A DNA stretch of 64,000 bases from Schlesneria sp. DSM 10557 (GCF_041860085.1 NZ_CP124747.1:6223001-6287000); one strand, 5' to 3'. Shown: positions 53,196 to 63,508, counted from the first letter of the stretch. Translations and numbers: made by a program. Notes: generated by a model from the sequence alone, not told the origin.

Positions 53196-54533
53196 ATGCT
53201 CTGGGAGCAACGAGTCCGTTATGCGGCGCAAACCGACATCGGTTTTCGGCGTAAGAATAACCAGGATTCCTGCGCGGTGGCCCTGTGTTCGCTCAAAGAG
53301 GAATGGGAAGAAGGTGGGCATCTTTTCGTCGTGGCTGACGGAATGGGGGGCCATGCTGTCGGGGAACTGGCCAGCAAGATCGCCACCGATACGATTCCTC
53401 ACATGTTTGCCAAATTGCGGGGACGGCCTCCCGCAGTCGCTCTGAAAATCGCGATTGAAGAAGCCAACGACGTCATCAATGAGCGTGGTTCGCAAAACCA
53501 TGATTTCATGCGGATGGGGACCACCTGTTCCACACTGGTCCTTTGTCCGCAAGGGGCCATCATCGGGCATGTCGGGGACAGCCGAGTCTATCGGATACGC
53601 AATTCGCAGATCGACCAGTTAACCTCGGACCATAGTCTGCTCTGGGAGATGATTCAGTCTCGCAAGCTGAACCAGAAAGATGCAGAGAGGCTTTGTCCCC
53701 GAAACGTCATCACGCGATCACTTGGTCCTGAGCCAACCGTCGATGTCGATATCGAGGGTCCATTTCCAGTTGAGCCAGGGGACATCTTCCTGCTTTGCTC
53801 TGATGGACTTTCCGGTCTGCTCAGCGATTCCGAAATCGGGATGATCGCGGGGACAGTTCCCCCGAACGAAGCCTGTCGGCTGCTCGTCAACCTCTCCAAC
53901 CTGCGCGGTGGCCCGGATAACATCACTGTGATCATCGTCCATACCGGGGATCTCCCCGAGGGTGTGGATGTTGTCTATGAACGACCTGTGCCCCCTTCCC
54001 GGTTTGAAGGGCTGAGCTGGGGTGGGTTTGCCCTGATGTGCGTGTTCGCCGCGCTGTTCCTCGTGGGTCTTTATTTCTTTGAGCTGGATAAAGAGCGGCG
54101 GTTACAAGGAGGGGCCATCCTCGCAACTGCCGCGCTGGCGGGGATTGCTTACTGGACGTGGCATCGCAGTCGCCATTTCAAAAACGGATCTGACTACGCC
54201 CCGAATTCGGCCGTGGATCGGAGGCCCTATCGTGAAGCACCCGCGCGCATAACGGATGCGTTCGTAGAACAGATCACGCACCTCGAAGCGGATCTCCAGC
54301 AGGCTGCGATTGAAGACCACTGGCCCGTCGACTGGCCCAGTTACGAAGAAGCCTTTCGTCGAGCACGCGATGCGGTAGAGAAGCGACTCTTTACCCGGGC
54401 ACTGGTCGAGTACGGGCGACTGTTTGACTTGTTGATGGCAGCGATTCAACAGCAGAGAAAACTGCAGCTCAAGGAACAGCGGCCAAAAAAAGGGAGCGGT
54501 CCTTCGATCTCGACGATTAAGGATGCAACCTGA
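53196..54533 (+). CDS. PP2C-type Ser/Thr phosphatase with membrane segments
   Basis: A 445-residue protein. ATG 53196 follows AGGGT and starts just before the catalytic domain. The PP2C domain (about 5-245) is complete: TDIGFRRKNNQDS, FVVADGMGGHAVGE, GHVGDSRVYRI, LLCSDGLSGLL and RGGPDNITVIIV, holding the metal-binding aspartates. Two membrane helices follow near 280-300 and 310-328. A helical cytoplasmic tail of about 110 residues ends in a Lys-rich stretch. It likely opposes one of the many Hanks-type kinases of planctomycetes, although no kinase is adjacent. Confidence 0.92.
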   Translation: MLWEQRVRYAAQTDIGFRRKNNQDSCAVALCSLKEEWEEGGHLFVVADGMGGHAVGELASKIATDTIPHMFAKLRGRPPAVALKIAIEEANDVINERGSQNHDFMRMGTTCSTLVLCPQGAIIGHVGDSRVYRIRNSQIDQLTSDHSLLWEMIQSRKLNQKDAERLCPRNVITRSLGPEPTVDVDIEGPFPVEPGDIFLLCSDGLSGLLSDSEIGMIAGTVPPNEACRLLVNLSNLRGGPDNITVIIVHTGDLPEGVDVVYERPVPPSRFEGLSWGGFALMCVFAALFLVGLYFFELDKERRLQGGAILATAALAGIAYWTWHRSRHFKNGSDYAPNSAVDRRPYREAPARITDAFVEQITHLEADLQQAAIEDHWPVDWPSYEEAFRRARDAVEKRLFTRALVEYGRLFDLLMAAIQQQRKLQLKEQRPKKGSGPSISTIKDAT

Positions 54534-54697
54534 CTTGGAAAGTGACCCTATCGGCTCACTCACAATCTTGCGGCTCTTCAATTCGGTTGCGGATGGGTTC
54601 CAGTCAACTGTCGTCCGTAGCGCAACCCGGTTGTTGCGGGAGCAACTCAACCGGGATTGCGATTGCGATTCGTGACGCCTGGACGTTTCCTCGGCGA

Positions 54698-56026
54698 CTA
54701 TGTCGCGGAGAGGATTGATTGAAGGGATGCGATGAGGTTGCCTTCTTCGACCGTGGTCGATGTTCCCGCTTTGAGATCCTTGATCTGCCAGACCCCTTTG
54801 GCGAACTCATCGGATCCGGCAATCAGAGCAACCCGGAATCCTTTTTTATCCGCGTATTGAAGCTGCTTTCCGAGTTTTTTCGTTTCCGGATAAACTTCGG
54901 TACTAATGCCAGCGGCCCGCAGCAGGCGTGCAACTCGCAGATAGTCTCCCAGTCGTTCATCATCAAACTGCGTGATCAGGACAGGAGCGGGTGTCGTCTG
55001 CGTTCCCAGGAGTTTGAGTTCCTCCATCGCGGCGATCAGGCGGTCCAGTCCCAGGCTGGCACCAACCCCGGGGAGACGTTCCTTGGTGAACAGTCCCGCC
55101 AGATTGTCGTAGCGACCCCCGGAGCAGATGCTGCCAATCGAAGGGAGATCGGTCAGGAAGGTCTCGTAGATGGTCCCGGTATAATAATCCAGACCCCGAG
55201 CGATGGAGACATCCAGCGCGATTCGATCCTGGGGAATTCCAGCCGTTGCGGCGGCATCGAAGAGCTGACGGAGCCGTTTCACACCCTGCATGACCTGTTC
55301 GTTGTCTGCATAGGTGGTGGCCAGGAACGCCAAGTCAGTCTGCGGCCCGACCGTCAAGAGCACCTGCTTTGCCTGATCGGGAGTGGTTCCCACCTTCTCG
55401 ACCATTTCAGCGATCACATTGTCCTGTCCAATCTTCGGCAGTTTGTCGATCGCTCGCAGCACTCCGACCGTCTTGTCAGTCAGACCCAACGCGGCGAGAA
55501 CGCCGTTCAGAATGAGACGGTTGTTGACGCGAATCGTAAATCGTTCAAAGCCGAGTGCCACGAGCAGGTCATGGATCACTAGCAGGGTCTCGATGTCTGC
55601 CGCGTTGGAATCGGTGCCGATCGTGTCGAAGTCACACTGGACGAATTCGCGGTAACGACCTCGCTGGGTGTTCTCTCCACGCCAGACAGGCGCAATGTGG
55701 TAACGCTTGAAGGGAGTCCCCAGCGTCGAGGAATGTTGAGCGGCGAAGCGCGCCAGGGGGACGGTCAGGTCGAACCGCATGGCGACGTCTCGATCTCCCC
55801 CGTCTTTGAAGCGGAAGAGCTGTTTATCGGATTCTTCCCCCCCCTTTCCCGTCAGGATCTCGGCATATTCGAGGGCAGGAGTATCGATCGGGCTGAAGCC
55901 GTAGCTGCGAAAGACACGCCGGGCCGTTTCCATCAGCCGTTCGCGTACCAGCATGACTTCAGGCAGAAAATCGCGGAATCCTCGCAGGGTACGTGGTTCA
56001 ATCAATTGGGACACGGTGGCTTCCAT
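54698..56026 (-). CDS. hisS: Histidyl-tRNA synthetase
   Basis: A 442-residue class II synthetase that charges tRNA-His. Motif 1 follows RTLRGFRDFLPEVML. Motif 2 is YHIAPVWRGENTQRGRYREFVQCD. The histidine-specific segment is LDVSIARGLDYYTGTIYET, and motif 3 is GVGASLGLDRLIAA. The C-terminal anticodon-binding domain starts near 340 (APVLITQFDDERLGDYLRVA). Convergent with the PP2C gene. Length and motifs are normal. Confidence 0.97.
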   Translation of the reverse strand: MEATVSQLIEPRTLRGFRDFLPEVMLVRERLMETARRVFRSYGFSPIDTPALEYAEILTGKGGEESDKQLFRFKDGGDRDVAMRFDLTVPLARFAAQHSSTLGTPFKRYHIAPVWRGENTQRGRYREFVQCDFDTIGTDSNAADIETLLVIHDLLVALGFERFTIRVNNRLILNGVLAALGLTDKTVGVLRAIDKLPKIGQDNVIAEMVEKVGTTPDQAKQVLLTVGPQTDLAFLATTYADNEQVMQGVKRLRQLFDAAATAGIPQDRIALDVSIARGLDYYTGTIYETFLTDLPSIGSICSGGRYDNLAGLFTKERLPGVGASLGLDRLIAAMEELKLLGTQTTPAPVLITQFDDERLGDYLRVARLLRAAGISTEVYPETKKLGKQLQYADKKGFRVALIAGSDEFAKGVWQIKDLKAGTSTTVEEGNLIASLQSILSAT

Positions 56027-56230
56027 TCAATGTAGCGTCTGACGACGAGGACAGGGTAACCGAGGGGATGGTCTTGCTGATTGGACGAATCAATGTCTCT
56101 CGACCATGCAGGTCATCAATTCGGATTCTACTGGGGAATAATGCAACCCGCCGGCTGAGACGAAGGCGGAATCGGGAGTGGGCTGACCGGTGCCACCACG
56201 TGACGGCTTGCGGCTTTACAGACCCCGAAC

Positions 56231-56674
56231 CTAAGTACTGAGGACCGGAAGTGTGGGCAGGTCCGGCACTCCGGCTTTCTTGCGAGGCTGCGGTTTCGGA
56301 GGAAGAACCGCTTCTGCATATTCCCACAACTGATCGGGGGATTCGAAGTATTTGTCGTAGCACCCGTTGTTGTCATACTCGCAGTTGTCGGTGGAGTACG
56401 CCCGGCAGATTTCGGGGCGAGTGTGATAGATTCCGCAGCGCTGGTCAGGAAGCAGGTTCTGGCAGTCTCCGTAGACGAGCAGATACCAGGTTCCCCCATC
56501 GACGAAGATCGCGGTCCGTCCGTGCATGACGTACCAACGCATGTGATCGAAGTCCTCCCAGGTCGTCGGGGTTTCGATGGGTAACGCGAAATAACGGCAG
56601 CAGCGTGCAGTGCAATAAGTGCACAGCACCTCGCCCGGTTTCAGATCGCTGCGACGGACTTTCACTTTCGGCAT
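56231..56674 (-). CDS. YkgJ-family cysteine cluster protein
   Basis: A 147-residue protein with the cysteine pattern of the YkgJ (CxxCxxxCC) family: LCTYCTARCCRYFALPI, GDCQNLLPDQRCGIYHTRPEICRAY. These bind Zn or an Fe-S cluster in related proteins, but the role is unknown. The C-terminus adds Cys pairs (TDNCEYDNNGC) and a Pro/Lys tail. It lies 200 bases upstream of hisS on the same strand. Confidence 0.88.
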   Translation of the reverse strand: MPKVKVRRSDLKPGEVLCTYCTARCCRYFALPIETPTTWEDFDHMRWYVMHGRTAIFVDGGTWYLLVYGDCQNLLPDQRCGIYHTRPEICRAYSTDNCEYDNNGCYDKYFESPDQLWEYAEAVLPPKPQPRKKAGVPDLPTLPVLST

Positions 56675-57198
56675 GGTTGATCCTCTTCAAACAACCTAGG
56701 AGTCTCATTTCTCCCGGGACTTGAGAAATCAGTGTAGCTGGTCGATGAAATCGATGGTATCGATCAGAAATCCAAGTCGAGAACAAGAATCGATGAGTGC
56801 GAAATTGCGTCGGGACTGAACGTGTTGAACCCTATTCCCTGTCGGCGCGTGCACCTGCTGCGAAACAACTGTCGGCACTGCAAGTTAGCGAGTCTCTGTC
56901 CTGTTTGAGCTGGCGGACCGGCAATATTGAACGCAGTCCGGTACCGCATTTCGCGTTGTTTTGAGGAATCGAACGGTTTGTAAGTGATCATCAGGACTTG
57001 CTGAGTTCAGTTTCCACTCAGGTGGTGATTACCGAAAAAACTCCGACAGATTGCTCGCATCGAGCGTAATCGATGTTGTAGCATTCGTTGCGGTGCTTCT
57101 TGAATTGCGTACCTGTTGGCGCCAGATCAAGTGAATTGCCATTTCCGCGATGGCGGAATGTGGTTTGTGATTTCGGAAAATTTTGGAAAGAGCATTCG
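56675..57198. promoter_or_regulatory. Divergent spacer upstream of the Gfo/Idh/MocA gene
   Basis: About 520 bases without a gene I can support. It should hold promoters for both neighbours; none could be marked. Confidence 0.4.
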
Positions 57199-58497
57199 AT
57201 GAGCGATCAATTTTCGACGGGATCAACGTCGCGACGGAGCTTCCTCAAGGGAAGCACAGCAGTGGCTGGAGCCCTGGGAATGAACCTTGGACTCAATTCC
57301 GGTCTGTTTGCCGCGGGAAGTGACCAGCTGAAGGTCGGTCTGGTCGGCTGTGGTGGTCGCGGAACGGGTGCGGCCGGTGAGGCTCTGCAGGCCGATTCCC
57401 AATCGAAGCTTGTCGCTGTTGCGGACCTCAGCAAAGACGCGATCGAAGCCAGCCTCGGCAATCTCAAGGTCAACAAGCGAATCGAGCAGCAGGTTGCGGT
57501 CGACGATGCGCACAAATTTGTCGGTCTGGACGCCTACAAGAACGTCATCGAAACGTGCGATGTGGTTTTGCTCGCCTCGCCACCAGGTTTCCGCCCCGCT
57601 CATCTGCGTGCCGCGGTCGAAGCAGGCAAGCATATTTTCACCGAAAAGCCCATGGCGACCGATGCCCCGGGCGTGCGATCGGTGATGGAGTCGGTTCGCA
57701 TCGCCAAAGAAAAGAACCTGGCGGTCGTCGCCGGTTTCTGCTGGCGCTATGATTACGCACGGCGCGAGCTTTTCCAGCGAATCCACGATGGACAGATCGG
57801 TGATGTCCTCGCGGTCTACGGGACCTACCTCACCAGCCCTGTCAAGCCGATGCCACCCGCCAGCACACGGCCAGAAGGCATCACCGACTTGGAGTGGATG
57901 GTTCGCAACTGGTATAACTTCACGTTCCTGTCGGGGGACGGACTGGTTGAACAGGCGATTCATACGGTGGACTGGCTGCAATGGGCGATGAAGGACGAAG
58001 CCCCGATGAGCTGTACGGCGGTCGGTGGACGCCAGGTTCCCGCTCATGGTGGTAACATCTTCGACCATATCGAAGTCAACTACGAATGGGCCAACGGAGC
58101 TCGCGGGTTTATGGCACAGCGGCAGATCGCCGGCTGCCATAACGAAAACAGCCTGCACGTGATGGGAACGAAGGGTTCTGCCTACATCAAGGGGGGCGTG
58201 GAAATCACCGGCGCCAATCCCTGGAAGTACAGTGGTCCTAATTCCAACATGTACCAGGTCGAGCACGATGAATTTTTCGATTCGATCCGAACCGGAAAGC
58301 ACATCAACAATGGCGATCGGATGGTGACCAGCACCCTGGCTGGGATCATGGGGCGTATGGCAGGCTACACCGGTAAGCAGGTGACCTGGGAGATGGCACT
58401 CAACTCGAAACAAGTGCTCATCCCCGAAATCACCGGCTGGGATACTAAAGTCGACGTGCCACCGCTGGCTCGGCCCGGCGTCACCCCGTTCATCTGA
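57199..58497 (+). CDS. Tat-exported Gfo/Idh/MocA family oxidoreductase
   Basis: A 432-residue protein. ATG 57199 follows GGAAAGAG and begins with a Tat signal (STSRRSFLKGSTAVAGALGM). The Rossmann part has KVGLVGCGGRGTGAAGEAL, and ADLSKDA and EKPMATDAPGVRSVMES follow. The C-terminal part has the lineage-specific GLVEQAIHTVDWLQWAM. Export by Tat agrees with a protein folded with bound NAD(P). Such oxidoreductases are highly expanded in planctomycetes and probably act on sugars; the substrate here is unknown. An intrinsic terminator follows. Confidence 0.94.
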   Translation: MSDQFSTGSTSRRSFLKGSTAVAGALGMNLGLNSGLFAAGSDQLKVGLVGCGGRGTGAAGEALQADSQSKLVAVADLSKDAIEASLGNLKVNKRIEQQVAVDDAHKFVGLDAYKNVIETCDVVLLASPPGFRPAHLRAAVEAGKHIFTEKPMATDAPGVRSVMESVRIAKEKNLAVVAGFCWRYDYARRELFQRIHDGQIGDVLAVYGTYLTSPVKPMPPASTRPEGITDLEWMVRNWYNFTFLSGDGLVEQAIHTVDWLQWAMKDEAPMSCTAVGGRQVPAHGGNIFDHIEVNYEWANGARGFMAQRQIAGCHNENSLHVMGTKGSAYIKGGVEITGANPWKYSGPNSNMYQVEHDEFFDSIRTGKHINNGDRMVTSTLAGIMGRMAGYTGKQVTWEMALNSKQVLIPEITGWDTKVDVPPLARPGVTPFI

Positions 58498-58524
58498 TCT
58501 GGACGGCGGCAAAGGAAAATTGAG

Positions 58525-58564
58525 AAGCTGCGTGGTCACGATTGGTCACGCAGCTTTTTGTTTT
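58525..58564 (+). terminator. Intrinsic terminator after the Gfo/Idh/MocA gene
   Basis: A 10-base perfect stem (aagctgcgtg 58525-58534 with 58547-58556), a 12-base loop and a T-rich tract (tttttgtttt). It starts 28 bases after the stop. Confidence 0.85.
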
Positions 58565-58680
58565 AGGTCGCCAGACAGCATACGGCCTTTCCAGTCTTGC
58601 AGCGCCTTTCGCCTTTGCTTCCCCTATTTTGAAGGGAAGAGTGTCTGGCTGCACGACAGGAGTCCACTCGTCGCAGCAGC

Positions 58681-60204
58681 TTACTTATTCTTGATCGAGT
58701 GATTGGTGCCGTCGAACGCGATAATGGCGGGCTTGTCATCGATCACCGATTCCAGATGAACTGGCCGCGCCCACAGTTTATGCAAGTTCCGTAGCGTATC
58801 CTGGGCGTAGTCCTGCTTCAGCTCGATTCCCTGATACTTGTGGTGCAGGTAAAGCTCACCCCGATTGCGGTAATTGGCGTCGACGACGTAGATGAACGGG
58901 CGGCTGTGATTGGTGAGGCTGTTGAGGAGTTGCGCTTTCACTTCCTGGAACTGACGCGAAGCAATTTCGTAGTTGTCGCTGCTGTCGTTGAATGCAAACG
59001 AGAACATCTTGTGCTTCTTGCAGAATTCAGGCGTTAAGAATGTGTCGATGAAGGTGATGTCGTTGTGGATACGGCGGACTTCAAAGATTTTGTCCCGCCC
59101 AAGCCCCAACTGCTTGTCCCAGCTTTGCTTGGCCTGCCAGTCGTCACACTCTTCGTATTCGAGGCCGAACTGGCCCCGGTTCCAGCGTTCTTCAATATCC
59201 CGGAAGAGTTCGATTCCGATCTTGTAGGGATTGATGCGCTGGGGGCTCATGGCCACCGTCCCACTGTGGTGGTCTGCGTAGTCAATGACCTCGGCGTCGG
59301 TGAGGCCGTGTTTTGTCATGAGAGTTGTGTGCCAGTAGCTGGCCCAGCCTTCATTCATGATCTTCGTCTGACCCTGAGGGGCGAAGTAGTAGGCCTCGTC
59401 TCTGATAATGGCGAGGATATCGTGCTGCCAGTCTCGTAAGGGGGCATGTTCCAGTAGAAACAGGAGAACATCCCGCTGAGGCTCGTCCGGAAACGACCGT
59501 TTCTTGTCTCGCTCCTCTTCCTGCTGGTGCTTTTCTCTTGCCGCCTTTTCCAGGACTTCTGGTGGATTGATGAAGGAGTCCATGTAGCCCTTCGAGGGGA
59601 GGCGGCCGGACTGCAAGAATTCGAAATCATCCTCGCGCAGTAGAGCTGCGTGGGGAAGTGGTGTCACATCCGGGGCGCGTTTGATATGCATGGAATGCAT
59701 GTCGATCAGGTCTTCGAGAGAAAGGCACGCATCGATGAATTCTTCCACCTTCTCGTACCCGTAGCGGTCGATGTACCTGCTGATGCGAGTGGCGTGGTTG
59801 GCCATCTGATCGAGCATTTTGCGGTTCGTTTGACCGAACCAGGCGTTGCTCTTGAAAAAATCACAGTGGCCGTAGACGTGGGCAATCACCAGCTTCTGAT
59901 CCACCATCTCGTTGGTGTTGAGCAGGTAGGCGTAGCACGGGTCATTGTTGATGACCATCTCGTAGATTCGCTGAAGTCCGTACATGTGGGTTTTCAGCAG
60001 TTGATCGTACTCAGCGCCAAACCGCCAGTGCGGGTAACGCACGGGGAATCCGCCGTAGGCGGCGAACATGCAAAGTTCTTCCAGATCGAGAACTTCAAAG
60101 ATGGTTTCGAAGAAGTCGAGACCGTAACTTTTCGCGAGGGCTTCCATCTGAAGCTGGATGTCGCGAAGTTGCGAAGGCAGCGTTCGGGCAGTCGATATAG
60201 CCAT
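58681..60204 (-). CDS. SpoVR family protein
   Basis: A 507-residue cytoplasmic protein matching SpoVR along its whole length: SYGLDFFETIFEVLDLEEL, AAYGGFPVRYPHWRFG, EMVINNDPCYAYLLNTN, VIAHVYGHCDFFKSN and GWASYWHTTLMTKHGL. In Bacillus SpoVR affects spore cortex formation. In Gram-negative bacteria it travels with a PrkA kinase and a DUF444 protein in a stress or stationary-phase operon. Neither of those is in the window, and 700 bases without a gene lie upstream. The reaction is unknown. Confidence 0.95.
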   Translation of the reverse strand: MAISTARTLPSQLRDIQLQMEALAKSYGLDFFETIFEVLDLEELCMFAAYGGFPVRYPHWRFGAEYDQLLKTHMYGLQRIYEMVINNDPCYAYLLNTNEMVDQKLVIAHVYGHCDFFKSNAWFGQTNRKMLDQMANHATRISRYIDRYGYEKVEEFIDACLSLEDLIDMHSMHIKRAPDVTPLPHAALLREDDFEFLQSGRLPSKGYMDSFINPPEVLEKAAREKHQQEEERDKKRSFPDEPQRDVLLFLLEHAPLRDWQHDILAIIRDEAYYFAPQGQTKIMNEGWASYWHTTLMTKHGLTDAEVIDYADHHSGTVAMSPQRINPYKIGIELFRDIEERWNRGQFGLEYEECDDWQAKQSWDKQLGLGRDKIFEVRRIHNDITFIDTFLTPEFCKKHKMFSFAFNDSSDNYEIASRQFQEVKAQLLNSLTNHSRPFIYVVDANYRNRGELYLHHKYQGIELKQDYAQDTLRNLHKLWARPVHLESVIDDKPAIIAFDGTNHSIKNK

Positions 60205-60904
60205 GGGCTTCCCTGCTGAAATGACGAAAAGTCATCCGAATGAGACTGCGGCAAGGGACTTCTTCCAAGCCTCTCCCCGAGACTCACGCATCTAACGGCA
60301 AGGTATGTATACTCAACTCGCCACCTCGCAAAAAGACCTTTGCCAGCGAAGCGGCGTCGGAATGAAATTTATCCACACGGGAATGATACGCGGGCGCCGG
60401 GGAAAAGATCAGACCTTTTCTGCGGCTTCAGACCTGAAAATCCTGGTTTCACATCTCCGGCAGTCGCGCAGCGTCCGACTGTTGTGAAGTCTGCTCTCCC
60501 GGCAGGGGAGGCGAGTCGAATTACGAAGGCTTGATCCGAAGTCGCGGTGGCTGCGTTGGGGACCTGACTGGCGCGGAGGTGTACGCCCGGGAATGGACCT
60601 TCTCGGAGACAGATTTGGGTGAGGGGGAGTTCGACTCAGGGAGCTTGAATTGTCGAGATTCGAAGCCCTCTCGACGAACGCATCGGGTAACACCTGCATG
60701 TTTCAGGGGTGTAACCCTGCAGTTCCCGTTGCAACCGTGATGCCACATTGATCGACGCCGTCGGCGATCAGGCAGTTACCGATTCCGCTGTCGTAAGGAA
60801 GACGATATACTTTTCCGGTCTGAAGGAGGTGTGGACTTCGGAGGCGTTGGCATCTGAAATTCGACCGAAAAGACCCCGAGTTCTCTTTATGGATGGTGAG
60901 TGAT
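60205..60904. promoter_or_regulatory. Divergent spacer between spoVR and the receiver gene
   Basis: About 700 bases. A frame at 60531-60740 is not convincing. I see no terminator and no clear repeat. Both flanking genes should be started from here. Confidence 0.4.
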
Positions 60905-61363
60905 ATGACGGCGACGTCGAAGATTCTGATTGCCGACGACAATATTCAGAACTGCGAGCTTCTTGACGCATTTCTCGCCGACGAAAACTATGAAATCGCG
61001 ATGGCTCACGATGGTCGGGAAACCCTGCAGAAGGTGGAAGAGTTTCAGCCGGACCTGATCCTGCTGGACATCATGATGCCCAAACTGAGCGGTTATGAGG
61101 TCTGCAAGCAACTGCGAAGTGAAGCGGCAACCCGGGATATTCCCGTCCTGATGGTCACTGCCCTCGCGGAAATGGGTGATATCGAGCGCGCGGTGCAGGC
61201 GGGCGCGGATGATTTTCTCACGAAACCTGTCAACCGTATTGAACTTACGACACGTGTGAAGTCGCTGTTGCGAGTTCGGCACCTCACCAGTCAGAGGGAC
61301 CGACTTCTGGCCTACCTCGAAGAGGTTGATGCTGTCGCCGTGAAAACGCTGGGTCTCAAATAG
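60905..61363 (+). CDS. Single-domain response regulator (REC)
   Basis: A 152-residue CheY-like receiver. ATG 60905 with GGTGAG four bases upstream is preferred over 60893. The acidic pair is in LIADDNIQNCELL, the phosphorylated Asp in DLILLDIMMPKLSGYEV, the Thr in VLMVTALAEMGD and the Lys in DDFLTKPVNRIEL. A short helical tail follows (about 120-152), but no output domain, so it signals through protein partners. No kinase gene is adjacent. It precedes the signal peptidase gene by 87 bases on the same strand. Confidence 0.95.
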   Translation: MTATSKILIADDNIQNCELLDAFLADENYEIAMAHDGRETLQKVEEFQPDLILLDIMMPKLSGYEVCKQLRSEAATRDIPVLMVTALAEMGDIERAVQAGADDFLTKPVNRIELTTRVKSLLRVRHLTSQRDRLLAYLEEVDAVAVKTLGLK

Positions 61364-61450
61364 CAAAGCATGGCCCTCGCACGATGACGAGGGCGGACCG
61401 CAGACTGACAGGCAGAATGTCGCCCCCCTTCAAGATTGATAGAAGACCGA

Positions 61451-63319
61451 ATGAGTAGATCCAACCCGACCGCCGCTTCTGTCAACAAAGGGACGGAATC
61501 CACGCAGAATCCCGCTCGAACAGCTTCACACGGCTCGCAGCAGGACGCCGGACGGGAAACGATTGAATCGATCGCGTTTGCTTTTGTACTCGCGCTCCTC
61601 TTCCGGACATTTGTCGCCGAAGCCTTTGTGATCCCAACCGGGTCGATGGCGCCGACTCTTTTCGGTCGCAATAAAGCTGTCGTCTGTACCGAGTGTCATC
61701 AGCACTATGAAGTCGGTGCGAGCGACGAACTTGACGACGATGGCTACCTCGTTCGTCGGATTAGCGAATCCATCTGCCCCAACTGCCGGTATCCCAATTC
61801 AATTCGAGATCTCCCTGTTTTCAAGGGAGATCGCATTCTGGTGAATAAGTTCCCTTATCAGATTGCCTCACCGGAACGCTGGGATGTCATCGTCTTCCGG
61901 TATCCTGAAGACATGCAGAAAAACTACATCAAACGACTCGTGGGGCTTCCTGGCGAGACGATCCGAATTTCTCGCGGTGACGTCTACGCACGCCAGGGAG
62001 ATCAAGGGGAGTTTCAAATTCTGCGTAAGCAGGATCCGGACAAGCAGAAGGTTCTGCAACTCCTGGTCTACGATGACAGGAATCCCCCCGTCGACTTGCT
62101 CGCCAGTGGCTGGCCAGAACGATGGCAGACAATGACCCATGAAGAGATTTCAAATGGACTCGATGGCTGGGTGCGGGCGGAATCCGGCTGGAAGCATGAT
62201 GCTCAGTCACGCAGCTTTTCCGTTGAATCGTCTGATGAAGAAAAGTGGGTCAGGTATCAGCATCTCGTTCCGAGCAAATCGGATTGGGATGATGTGGGAG
62301 GACACGAGGATGTCGTGAAGGATCCTCGACCGCAGTTGATCACCGATTTCTGTGGATACAATGCGTTCTCTGGTGGGCGAAGCTCCAACAACGACGATGA
62401 CCGCTTCTGGGTCGGTGATCTGTCATTGAACTGCACCGTCAACATCACCTCCCTTTCAGACACCACATCCGGTGATTCTCAAGCGGAACTGAGCTTTGAA
62501 TTGACCGAGGGCGTTCGTCGCTACGTCTGCCGGATTGATGTAAAAACGGGACAGGCGACCTTGCTGCGCAACGATGACCTGGCAGCCGATTCCCGCGCGG
62601 CGAATATCGAAATGGCGTCTGCGCCGACCCCGATTCGCGGGCCTGGACGATACAGCATCACATTCGCGAACGTCGATGATCGGCTTTGCCTTTGGGTCAA
62701 CAGTTCCTGGCTCAGCAGTGGTTTGATCCCGTTTGGTCCCGGGGCGGAATTTTCCGCTCCCGCAAATCGCAGTCCCCAGGAGTCGGACCTGACTCCCGCT
62801 GGTTTCTCTGCGCGGGGTGTGACCGCTCAAGTCTCAGACCTGGTTCTTCAGCGAGATATCTACTATCGGGCAGAAAAAGTCCCCAACGATGCGGGAGACT
62901 TTACGATGCACGATCAGGAGCTTTCGGACTCGCTTCAGATCCGCGAGAGCCTGAAGGATCCGAACGAATACGGGAATCTCTATTCGCGTCAGCATCGCGA
63001 AGCAACATTCCGGGAACTGGGGCCTGATGAATTTTTTGTGATGGGGGACAACAGCCCCCGCAGTCAGGACAGCCGATTGTGGCCGAACGTGCAACGTCAT
63101 GCCTACAATCGGCACGCCGTGCCGCGACAGGCGTTGCTGGGGAAGGCCTTCTTTATCTACTGGCCCCACGGAATCCCGTTTCTTAACAGTGGCAAGGGCT
63201 ACCCACTGCTGAATCATTCGCCGCGTCGGAATCAGCGAGGGGAACCGGAAGTCGACAACTATCCCGACTACGTGGCCCCCTTCTATCCTCAGTGGTGGCG
63301 ATTGAAACGGATTCGGTAA
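61451..63319 (+). CDS. lepB: Signal peptidase I with zinc-ribbon-like and large inserted domains
   Basis: A 622-residue signal peptidase I, at least twice the usual length. ATG 61451 is used; a TTG five codons earlier is less likely. After one membrane helix (about 38-58) come the catalytic Ser65 in VIPTGSMAPTL and Lys161 in NYIKRLVGLPGE. Box E GDNSPRSQDSR begins near 532. Between the Ser and Lys is an insert with Cys79/Cys82 and Cys109/Cys112 (CTEC, CPNC), like a zinc ribbon. Between Lys161 and box E lie about 360 residues instead of about 100. Part of it (about 230-475) looks like a beta-sandwich of LamG or concanavalin type. It cleaves signal peptides at the outer face of the inner membrane. 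Confidence 0.93.
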   Translation: MSRSNPTAASVNKGTESTQNPARTASHGSQQDAGRETIESIAFAFVLALLFRTFVAEAFVIPTGSMAPTLFGRNKAVVCTECHQHYEVGASDELDDDGYLVRRISESICPNCRYPNSIRDLPVFKGDRILVNKFPYQIASPERWDVIVFRYPEDMQKNYIKRLVGLPGETIRISRGDVYARQGDQGEFQILRKQDPDKQKVLQLLVYDDRNPPVDLLASGWPERWQTMTHEEISNGLDGWVRAESGWKHDAQSRSFSVESSDEEKWVRYQHLVPSKSDWDDVGGHEDVVKDPRPQLITDFCGYNAFSGGRSSNNDDDRFWVGDLSLNCTVNITSLSDTTSGDSQAELSFELTEGVRRYVCRIDVKTGQATLLRNDDLAADSRAANIEMASAPTPIRGPGRYSITFANVDDRLCLWVNSSWLSSGLIPFGPGAEFSAPANRSPQESDLTPAGFSARGVTAQVSDLVLQRDIYYRAEKVPNDAGDFTMHDQELSDSLQIRESLKDPNEYGNLYSRQHREATFRELGPDEFFVMGDNSPRSQDSRLWPNVQRHAYNRHAVPRQALLGKAFFIYWPHGIPFLNSGKGYPLLNHSPRRNQRGEPEVDNYPDYVAPFYPQWWRLKRIR

Positions 63320-63508
63320 CCTTAAGCAGTGTCAGTCCGAAAGTAGTGTCAGTCCGACGTGCTGCCCGATCGGGTATGCAGCCAGAAATGCCCGTTCGCA
63401 GCAACTCTGCTCGGCGGATTCGGCATTGGCATCGTCAAAATCAAGATGACTGACTAAACTGACGACACGTAAAGCAACCTCGACAGAGACCGTCATGGAG
63501 GACGAAAT

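Noticed and set aside
57223..58539. A 438-codon minus-strand frame opposite the Gfo/Idh/MocA gene
   Set aside because: Antisense shadow; the plus-strand product has a Tat signal and a complete family match.
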